In this document: one piece after another, positions 56,922 to 64,000 of the stretch
Layout of the letters: every line of letters starts with the position of its first letter
Numbering within the stretch: position 1 is the stretch's first letter
Source: an uncultured Acetatifactor sp.
GTDB lineage: Bacteria > Bacillota > Clostridia > Lachnospirales > Lachnospiraceae
Direction of reading: 5' to 3'
DNA: 64,000 nucleotides
NCBI GenBank assembly: GCA_947625255.1
Contig: CANQNT010000008.1
Location: 1-64,000, forward strand
Notes under the pieces: model-generated
What the model was told of the DNA's origin: nothing
Seen by the model: only the letters and a program-made list of their open reading frames with translations
The model's database searches: none
Program-made: the position numbers and the translations under genes

Positions 56922-57449
56922 ATGATTCCAGGATTTTCACAGAACGATCCCGTCCATCCCAGATTTCTTTTTGTGAGCGGCATGATCGTGAACATGGAGG
57001 CTGTTCGACAGCCCAACAGACAAAAGTCTGGCTGTATGATGTTCGTCACCGTGGAGGATGATGACGGCAATATTACGAATTTTTTGGTAACACCCGCAAC
57101 CTATGTGGCGGATTTTGTCACCTTAAGGGAGGGGATGCGGGCGCAGTTTTATTACCGCGCCGACGCGCCCGCCGTCCTGATCTACCCGCCCCAATACAAC
57201 GCGGTTGTAGTGGTGCCGGACCAGGGGAATGGGCAATTTGTGGCCGTGGGGTATTTTAACAATTCCCTGGTCAACGAGACTCAGACGCTGCAGCTGAACA
57301 TGGATCGTCGCGTAAGCGTCTTAACGACCAATAACCAAAGATTCCTGGGGAATCCCGGGGGACATGATCTGGTGGTTTTCTATGAGACTTCTACCAGAAG
57401 CATCCCTGCCCAGACCGTTCCCACAAGGGTCGTGGTGCTTTGTGATTAG
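56922..57449 (+). CDS. Conserved hypothetical protein
   Basis: 175-aa ORF with GGGGAG RBS; no domain recognised by eye. Confidence 0.7.
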   Translation: MIPGFSQNDPVHPRFLFVSGMIVNMEAVRQPNRQKSGCMMFVTVEDDDGNITNFLVTPATYVADFVTLREGMRAQFYYRADAPAVLIYPPQYNAVVVVPDQGNGQFVAVGYFNNSLVNETQTLQLNMDRRVSVLTTNNQRFLGNPGGHDLVVFYETSTRSIPAQTVPTRVVVLCD

Positions 57450-57472
57450 GGGGCGTATTGAGACAATCGCAC

Positions 57473-58291
57473 CTACAACTTGACCCAGGACGGTTTCCGA
57501 TGTTCGAAGATGGTATAGTACCGGAACCCGCATTCCCGCAGGACTTCCTCCGCCCGGGGGAAGGACGCGGTGATGCGGGCCGGTTCATGGGCATCGGAGC
57601 CTACGGTGATGATGTCCCCGCCCAGTTCCCTGTATCTGCGGACTACGTCCGTGCAGGGGTGCAGCTGTCTGAGTCCTTTTTCCACACCGCCGGTATTGAT
57701 TTCGATGCCTTTCCCGGCGTCGATGAGGGTGAGGAGAATTTTGTCGAAAAGATCCTTGTATTTTTCATAAGAATAATTCCTGTCCTTTTCCGGACCATAT
57801 CTTACCACATAGTCCAGATGTCCATACACGTCGAAATCCGTAAAGCATTCCAGATTTTGCAAAATGGAGGAAAAATATTCCCGATAGGCTTCTTCTTCGC
57901 TTCGTCCCTGATAAAAGGCAGGGTAGTAAGGGTCCTTTCCATCGCAAAGGTGAGAGGAGCCGATGATGAAGTCAAAGTCACGGCTCCTGGCCAAATCCGC
58001 GTTTTTGGCGGCGGAGACGGGCTGCAGTCCCAGCTCCACGCCGAACAACAGCCGGATATGGTTTCCATATCGCTTTTGTTGGATTAGAAAATCCTGCAGG
58101 TAGTTTCCTGTGTCCAGGAGAAATATATTTTCCGGTTCTTCTTCTGTGAGAGGGAAGTCAAAATCATTATGCTCCGTAAAGCACATATGGGTGAGACCCA
58201 GGCTTAAGCCCCGGAGCACCATATCCTCCATGGGCGCGTGGGAATCTCCGGAATGGAGAGAGTGCAGGTGAAAATCGGTACGAATCGACAT
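57473..58291 (-). CDS. PHP-domain phosphatase (histidinol-phosphatase-like)
   Basis: MSIRTDFHLHSLHSGDSHAPMEDMVLRGLSLGLTHMCFTEHNDFDFP ... ITVGSDAHEPARI. Confidence 0.88.
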   Translation of the reverse strand: MSIRTDFHLHSLHSGDSHAPMEDMVLRGLSLGLTHMCFTEHNDFDFPLTEEEPENIFLLDTGNYLQDFLIQQKRYGNHIRLLFGVELGLQPVSAAKNADLARSRDFDFIIGSSHLCDGKDPYYPAFYQGRSEEEAYREYFSSILQNLECFTDFDVYGHLDYVVRYGPEKDRNYSYEKYKDLFDKILLTLIDAGKGIEINTGGVEKGLRQLHPCTDVVRRYRELGGDIITVGSDAHEPARITASFPRAEEVLRECGFRYYTIFEHRKPSWVKL

Positions 58292-58404
58292 TATAAATGG
58301 TCCTTTCTGGATGGCGGAAATGGTTTTGACGTCATCGATATTTATCATAGCACGAAAGCGGGATGTTTTGGCAATGTTTTTCAAAAAACTTGCTAATATT
58401 TTGA

Positions 58405-58441
58405 AAAAAATGCAATTCGTACTTTGCGAGTTGCATTTTTT
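58405..58441. terminator. Bidirectional terminator-like hairpin upstream of decarboxylase operon
   Basis: AAAAAATGCAA-N15-TTGCATTTTTT, 11-bp perfect stem. Confidence 0.6.
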
Positions 58442-58554
58442 ATGGTATACTATGGATGAAATTAATCATGGGGGCCTTTGCGTTACAACGTCACGCATAA
58501 GCGCCTGCCTCGAATTAATAAGTTTTTATTTATTATAAATGGAGGGCAGAAAAC

Positions 58555-59985
58555 ATGAGTACTACTTCAAAAGCGAGTCAAAGAATTACGGCTTTGCTCG
58601 ATGACAACAGTTTTGTTGAAATCGGCGGACTTGTGACCGCAAGGGCGACTGATTTTAACATGAAGCCGAATGAACTGACATCCGACGGATGTATCACCGG
58701 CTACGGAGTGATTGATGGCAATCTTGTGTATGTGTACAGTCAGGACGCCGGCGTGATGAACGGTTCCGTCGGCGAGATGCATGCAAAGAAGATTACCCGC
58801 CTCTACGATCTGGCGATCAAGATGGGGGCGCCGATCATCGGATTGGTGGATTCCGCCGGACTCAGGCTTCAGGAGGCGACGGATGCATTGAATGCCTTTG
58901 GAGAGATTTACATGAAGCAGACGCTTGCTTCCGGCGTGATCCCGCAGATCACCGCTATTTTCGGCAGCTGCGGCGGCGGTCTGGGCTTGTTTCCGACGAT
59001 GACGGACTTTACCTTTATGGAAGAGAAGAAGGCGAAGCTGTTCGTCAATGCGCCCAATGCCCTGGACGGCAATGTGATTAGCAAGTGTGACACCTCCGCC
59101 GCCGAGTTCCAGGCCAAGGAGAGCGGTATCGTGGACGTGGTGGCTGACGAGGCCGGCGTACTGGCACAGATCAGAGAGCTGGTAGGCTTCCTTCCCGCCA
59201 ATCATGACGAGGGCGGCAGGATCGAAGAATGCGCGGACGAGCTGAACAGAGTGAATCCCGAGATCGCGGGCTGCGTGGGAGACACCTCCATCGCGCTTTC
59301 CCTGATCGCGGATGATAATCGTTTCTTTGAAGTGAAGAAAGATTATGGCAAGAATATGGTGATCGGGTTTATGAGACTGAACGGCGTAACGGTAGGCGCT
59401 GTCGCGAACCGCAGCGAGATCTGTGACGAAGAGGGCAATGTGGCCGAGAAGCTGGACGCTGTGCTGACCGTTGACGGCTGCCGGAAGGCGGCGGATTTCG
59501 TGAATTTCTGTGATGCTTTCGACATTCCCGTGTTGACGCTGACCAATGTAAAGGGATACGAGGCGACCGTGGCTTCCGAAAAGTCGATTGCCAGGGCCGT
59601 GGCGAAGCTGACCTATGCTTTTGCCAATGCTACCGTTCCCAAGGTAAACGTGATCGTAGGCAAGGCTTATGGGACGGCTTATGTGGCGATGAACTCCAAG
59701 GCCATCGGCGCCGATGTGGTGATGGCATGGCCGGATGCGGAGATTGGAACCATGGACGCGAAGCTGGCCGCGAAGATTATGTATGAGGGCCAGGGCGCGG
59801 ATGTGATCAATGAGAAGGCGGCCGAGTATGCCGCATTGCAGACCAGCGCTGTAAGCGCTGCCAGGAGAGGATATGTGGACCAGATCGTAGAGGCGTCCGA
59901 GACCAGAAAATATGTGCTTGGCGCTTTCGAGATGCTGTACACGAAGAGTGAAGACCGTCCGGACAAGAAGCATGGAACAGTCTAG
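58555..59985 (+). CDS. Acyl-CoA carboxylase / methylmalonyl-CoA decarboxylase-type carboxyltransferase subunit
   Basis: PIIGLVDSAGLRLQEATDALNAFGEIYMKQ, GSCGGGLGLFPTMTDFTFM, AYGTAYVAMNSKAIGADVVMAWPDAEIGTM. Confidence 0.9.
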   Translation: MSTTSKASQRITALLDDNSFVEIGGLVTARATDFNMKPNELTSDGCITGYGVIDGNLVYVYSQDAGVMNGSVGEMHAKKITRLYDLAIKMGAPIIGLVDSAGLRLQEATDALNAFGEIYMKQTLASGVIPQITAIFGSCGGGLGLFPTMTDFTFMEEKKAKLFVNAPNALDGNVISKCDTSAAEFQAKESGIVDVVADEAGVLAQIRELVGFLPANHDEGGRIEECADELNRVNPEIAGCVGDTSIALSLIADDNRFFEVKKDYGKNMVIGFMRLNGVTVGAVANRSEICDEEGNVAEKLDAVLTVDGCRKAADFVNFCDAFDIPVLTLTNVKGYEATVASEKSIARAVAKLTYAFANATVPKVNVIVGKAYGTAYVAMNSKAIGADVVMAWPDAEIGTMDAKLAAKIMYEGQGADVINEKAAEYAALQTSAVSAARRGYVDQIVEASETRKYVLGAFEMLYTKSEDRPDKKHGTV

Positions 59986-60001
59986 AAAGGGTGATTATAA
60001 G

Positions 60002-60784
60002 ATGAAGAAATTTTGGGCCTTAATATGTATGATTACCTGCATCTTCGGATTGACGGCCTGCGGCGGCGATGAACAGCTCAGCGAGTACAACCAGCAAAAG
60101 GTGGATTATGCGAAGCAGTTGGCGGCGGAGCAAGTGATCCCCATGCTGGAGGCTATTGCGGAGAGCGGTGCTGATCGATTGAACGAGTATACGGCTGACG
60201 AGGTGGAGTACCAGATCGGTAATGCCTACAGTATGAACGCTGACGGGTATGCCGTGATCAATGGCGCGTCTTCCTTTGAATCGGCCCTGAAAGAGATCGG
60301 CAGCATCGTTTCCACCGGAGAGCCTGAGGCGACCATTGATGGGAACGAGATCATCGTGCTGGTGCCGGTTGATGGCGTGATCAGGGACGCGGAAGCGGAA
60401 ATCATTTTATCCAATGATATGTTCCTGAGATTGGAATCCGCCGCCCTGAATCCCCAGTCCACCATGGGTGAGCTGATGGTGGACGCGGCCTTGAACACCG
60501 TGATCGGTATGGGTACCGTGTTCGCGGTCCTGATTCTGATCAGTGCCGTGATCAGTGCGTTCAGGCTGATTCCGAAGATTCAGAAGAAGTTTGCCAAGAA
60601 GACGGAAGCGCCCAAGGCGGAGGAAAGCGCCCCCGCGGCGGCCCCGGTCGTGGAAGAGGTCGTCGAAGAAACGGACGACTACGAGCTGGTCGCGGTGATC
60701 GCGGCGGCGATTGCTGCCAGCGAAGGTGCAGTAACTACGGATGGATTCGTTGTGCGGAGCATTCGTAAGAGAAGAGTGCGGTAA
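60002..60784 (+). CDS. OadG-family decarboxylase gamma subunit with lipoprotein-like N-terminus
   Basis: MKKFWALICMITCIFGLTACGGDEQ lipobox; later TM MGTVFAVLILISAVISAFRLIPKIQKK; C-term AVIAAAIAASEG. Confidence 0.8.
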   Translation: MKKFWALICMITCIFGLTACGGDEQLSEYNQQKVDYAKQLAAEQVIPMLEAIAESGADRLNEYTADEVEYQIGNAYSMNADGYAVINGASSFESALKEIGSIVSTGEPEATIDGNEIIVLVPVDGVIRDAEAEIILSNDMFLRLESAALNPQSTMGELMVDAALNTVIGMGTVFAVLILISAVISAFRLIPKIQKKFAKKTEAPKAEESAPAAAPVVEEVVEETDDYELVAVIAAAIAASEGAVTTDGFVVRSIRKRRVR

Positions 60785-60831
60785 GCACATTCATGAATAC
60801 GTTAAAACAAATCAAATGGAGGAAATAGATC

Positions 60832-61209
60832 ATGAAAAATTATACCATTACCGTAAATGGAAACGTATATGACGTAGTAGTTGAAGAGGGAACATCCACC
60901 GGAGCACCTGTTGCGGCCAAGGCGCCCGCTGCTCCCAAGGCAGCCCCTAAGGCGGCTCCCGCTCCCGCACCCAAGGCAGCCGGCGGCGCGGCAGGCAGCA
61001 TCCGTGTGGAAGCCGGTGCGGCAGGCAAGGTGTTCAAGATCGAGAGCAAGGTTGGTCAGGCCGTTAAGGCAGGTGATCCCGTTGTCATCATCGAGGCCAT
61101 GAAGATGGAGATTCCCGTAGTCGCTCCCCAGGATGGAACGGTCGCAAGCATTGACGTAGCTGTTGGTGATCCTATTGAGGCCGGTGCATTACTTGCAACC
61201 TTGAACTAA
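60832..61209 (+). CDS. Biotin carboxyl carrier protein
   Basis: Ala/Pro linker then VVIIEAMKMEIPVVAPQDGTV biotinylation motif. Confidence 0.95.
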   Translation: MKNYTITVNGNVYDVVVEEGTSTGAPVAAKAPAAPKAAPKAAPAPAPKAAGGAAGSIRVEAGAAGKVFKIESKVGQAVKAGDPVVIIEAMKMEIPVVAPQDGTVASIDVAVGDPIEAGALLATLN

Positions 61210-61298
61210 TCGTTCCGGAAAGCTTTTGATCGAATTTGCACGCATTTTTGATCAGATGAAGATTTTTTTGGTACGATAAAACAACAGGAGGTCAACAA

Positions 61299-62450
61299 AT
61301 GGATTATATAGCTACAACACTTGACAATCTGGTCCATCAGACGGCGTTTTTCAACTTGACCTGGGGAAACTATCTGATGATCGTGGTTGCCTGTGTTTTC
61401 CTTTATTTAGCAATTGCGAAAGGGTTTGAGCCGCTTCTTTTGACCCCGATCGCGTTCGGTATGCTGTTGGTGAACATCTATCCGGACATCATGTTAAGCG
61501 TGGAAGAGTCGGCCAACGGCACGGGCGGCTTGTTGTATTACTTCTATGTGCTGGATGAATGGGCGATCCTGCCTTCCCTGATCTTCATGGGCGTAGGCGC
61601 CATGACGGACTTCGGTCCCCTGATCGCGAATCCGAAGAGTTTCCTTCTGGGAGCCGCGGCGCAGTTCGGTATCTTCGCCGCTTACTTCGGAGCCATTGCC
61701 ATGGGCTTTAACGACATGGCGGCGGCGGCCATTTCCATCATCGGCGGCGCGGACGGCCCTACCTCCATCTTCCTGGCCAGTAAGCTGGGACAGACGGCGA
61801 TCTTAGGACCCATCGCGGTGGCGGCATATTCCTATATGTCCCTGGTGCCGATCATTCAGCCTCCCATTATGAAGCTGTTCACAACGGAGAAAGAGCGTAA
61901 GATCAAGATGGCGCAGCTTCGTCCGGTTTCCAAGCTTGAGAAGATTTTATTCCCGATCATCGTTACCATCGTGGTATGCCTGATCCTGCCCACCACGGCT
62001 CCTTTGGTAGGTATGCTGATGCTGGGTAATCTGTTCAGAGAGTCCGGCGTGGTGAGACAGCTGCAGGAGACCGCTTCCAATGCCATGATGTACATCGTGG
62101 TAATCCTGCTGGGCACCTCCGTGGGCGCAACCACCAGCGCGGAAGCATTCCTGAATTGGGATACGATCAAGATCGTCGCCCTGGGTCTGATCGCCTTTAT
62201 GTTTGGTACGGCGGCGGGTGTGCTGTTCGGCAAGCTGATGTGTATTGCCACCAAGGGTAAGGTCAATCCGCTGATCGGTTCCGCAGGCGTGTCCGCGGTT
62301 CCCATGGCGGCCCGTGTTTCCCAGAAAGTCGGCTCGGAAGCGGATCCTACCAACTTCCTGCTGATGCATGCCATGGGCCCGAACGTGGCAGGCGTGATCG
62401 GTACCGCCGTGGCGGCCGGTACGTTCATGGCCATCTTCGGGGTGTTCTAA
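61299..62450 (+). CDS. oadB: Na+-pumping decarboxylase beta subunit (OadB/MmdB/GcdB)
   Basis: FMGVGAMTDFGPLIANPKSFLLGAAAQFGIF, IIGGADGPTSIFLASKL, NPLIGSAGVSAVPMAARVSQ. Confidence 0.95.
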   Translation: MDYIATTLDNLVHQTAFFNLTWGNYLMIVVACVFLYLAIAKGFEPLLLTPIAFGMLLVNIYPDIMLSVEESANGTGGLLYYFYVLDEWAILPSLIFMGVGAMTDFGPLIANPKSFLLGAAAQFGIFAAYFGAIAMGFNDMAAAAISIIGGADGPTSIFLASKLGQTAILGPIAVAAYSYMSLVPIIQPPIMKLFTTEKERKIKMAQLRPVSKLEKILFPIIVTIVVCLILPTTAPLVGMLMLGNLFRESGVVRQLQETASNAMMYIVVILLGTSVGATTSAEAFLNWDTIKIVALGLIAFMFGTAAGVLFGKLMCIATKGKVNPLIGSAGVSAVPMAARVSQKVGSEADPTNFLLMHAMGPNVAGVIGTAVAAGTFMAIFGVF

Positions 62451-62532
62451 ATAAAAAGTCGTTTATGTCGGATTTGAATGAAACGCGCTTATGAGAAGCG
62501 TTTTCCGGATAAAAAATTTGGAGGATAATGAA

Positions 62533-63960
62533 ATGTCAGAACAAGCAAAAAAACCGATTAAGATTACGGAAACCGTCTTGCGTGACGCCCATCAGTCCCT
62601 GATCGCCACCAGAATGCCTACCGAGTTCATGCTTCCCATCGTGGAGAAGATGGACCAGGTCGGATATCATTCCGTGGAATGCTGGGGCGGCGCCACTTTC
62701 GACGCGTCTCTTCGTTTCCTGAAAGAGGATCCCTGGGACAGATTGAGAAAGCTTCGCGATGGCTTCAAGCATACCAAGCTGCAGATGCTTTTCCGTGGAC
62801 AGAATATTTTGGGCTACAGACCTTATGCCGACGACGTGGTGGAGAATTTCGTACAGAAGTCCATCGCCAACGGGATTGATATCATCCGTATCTTTGACTG
62901 CTTCAACGATCTGCGCAATCTGCAGGCGGCGGTCAACGCCACCAACAAATTCAAGGTGCAGGAGGGCAGAGGCCATGCGCAGGTAGCCCTGTCTTATACC
63001 CTGGGCGATGCCTATACCCTGGAGTATTGGATGGATACGGCCAAGAAGATTGAGGAGATGGGTGCGGATTCCATCTGTATCAAGGATATGGCCGGACTGC
63101 TGGTTCCTTACAAGGCCAGTGAGATGATCGCTGCCATGAAGAGTGCTACCAAGCTGCCGATCCAGCTGCACACCCATTACACCTCCGGTGTTGCGAGCAT
63201 GACGTATCTTAAGGCCGTGGAAGCAGGCGTGGACGTGATCGATACCGCCATGAGTCCTTTCGCCCTCGGAACCAGCCAGCCCGCTACCGAAGTTATGGTG
63301 GAGACCTTCAAGGGCACTCCTTATGACACAGGCTTCGACCAGAATCTGTTGGCGGAGATCGCGGACTACTTCAGACCTTACAGGGACGAGTGCTTAAAGA
63401 ACGGTCTGCTGAATCCCAAGGTGATGGGCGTGGACATTAAGACCCTGCTTTACCAGGTGCCCGGCGGTATGCTTTCCAACATGGTGAGCCAGTTGAAGGA
63501 GCAGAATGCCGAGGATAAGTATTACGAAGTGCTGCAGGAGATTCCCCGGGTGCGTAAGGATCTGGGCGAGCCGCCTCTTGTTACGCCTTCTTCCCAGATC
63601 GTCGGTACCCAGGCCGTGTTCAACGTGCTGATGGGCGAGCGTTACAAGATGGCCACCAAGGAGACCAAGGCGGTGCTTCGCGGCGAGTACGGACAGACCA
63701 TCAATCCTATGAACCAGGAGGTTATCAACAAGGTAATCCCCGGCGAGGAACGGATTACCTGCCGTTATGCCGACCTGCTTGAGAACGAGATGGATAAGCT
63801 GGAGAGCGAGATGAAGGAGTGGAAGCAGCAGGACGAGGACGTCCTGAGCTACGCCCTTTTCCCGCAAGTGGCCATGGACTTCTTCAAGTACCGCCAGGCG
63901 CAGCAGGAGAAAGTGGATATGACCCAGGCCGATACAAAAAACGGGGCGTATCCGGTATAA
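62533..63960 (+). CDS. oadA: Oxaloacetate decarboxylase / pyruvate carboxylase carboxyltransferase alpha subunit
   Basis: IKITETVLRDAHQSLIATRMPTEFMLPI, VECWGGATFDASLRFLKEDPWDRLRKLR, QLHTHYTSGVASMTYLKAVEAGVDVIDTA. Confidence 0.93.
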   Translation: MSEQAKKPIKITETVLRDAHQSLIATRMPTEFMLPIVEKMDQVGYHSVECWGGATFDASLRFLKEDPWDRLRKLRDGFKHTKLQMLFRGQNILGYRPYADDVVENFVQKSIANGIDIIRIFDCFNDLRNLQAAVNATNKFKVQEGRGHAQVALSYTLGDAYTLEYWMDTAKKIEEMGADSICIKDMAGLLVPYKASEMIAAMKSATKLPIQLHTHYTSGVASMTYLKAVEAGVDVIDTAMSPFALGTSQPATEVMVETFKGTPYDTGFDQNLLAEIADYFRPYRDECLKNGLLNPKVMGVDIKTLLYQVPGGMLSNMVSQLKEQNAEDKYYEVLQEIPRVRKDLGEPPLVTPSSQIVGTQAVFNVLMGERYKMATKETKAVLRGEYGQTINPMNQEVINKVIPGEERITCRYADLLENEMDKLESEMKEWKQQDEDVLSYALFPQVAMDFFKYRQAQQEKVDMTQADTKNGAYPV

Positions 63961-64000
63961 GGGCGGAGTTTTAGAATGTAGTTTTAGCTTTCAGTTCTAG

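Noticed and set aside
58567-59973. 468-aa antisense ORF opposite the carboxyltransferase gene
   Set aside because: Perfect shadow of a conserved sense CDS; no independent start signals.

Overview
64 kb from an anaerobic Gram-positive gut-type bacterium, probably Lachnospiraceae (inferred from gene content; no taxonomic search was run). Coding density is high. No rRNA, tRNA, CRISPR array or transposase was recognised. Order of contents: (1) 3' part of a large cell-wall-anchored repeat adhesin whose ORF is open into the left edge (1-4043), followed by a strong terminator and a GC-rich intergenic minisatellite. (2) A ~36 kb carbohydrate-utilisation region (4.4-41.5 kb): LacI regulator, sugar isomerase, split transketolase, FGGY kinase, BNR-propeller protein, two GH106-like proteins (one fused to a beta-propeller), GH140 apiosidase-like, GH78, GH127, GH29, GH42, an SGNH/sialate-O-acetylesterase-type esterase, a DUF1537 kinase + BKACE + Asp/Glu-racemase-like module, a YesMN two-component system operonic with an extra solute-binding lipoprotein, and an LplB/LplC-type ABC importer. 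The most exciting reading is a Gram-positive rhamnogalacturonan-II-type side-chain system with a complete candidate apiose release and catabolism operon. (3) Na/Pi cotransporter behind Pho-box-like repeats, membrane proteins, a SpoVB-like flippase and an LTA-synthase-like sulfatase. (4) nifS-nifU and mnmA, separated by a BceRS/FtsX-type module lacking a recognisable ATPase gene and an AT-rich AAA15 ATPase island. (5) A sodium-pump decarboxylase cluster carrying two different carboxyltransferase subunits. All family calls come from reading motifs in the translations, not from database searches.
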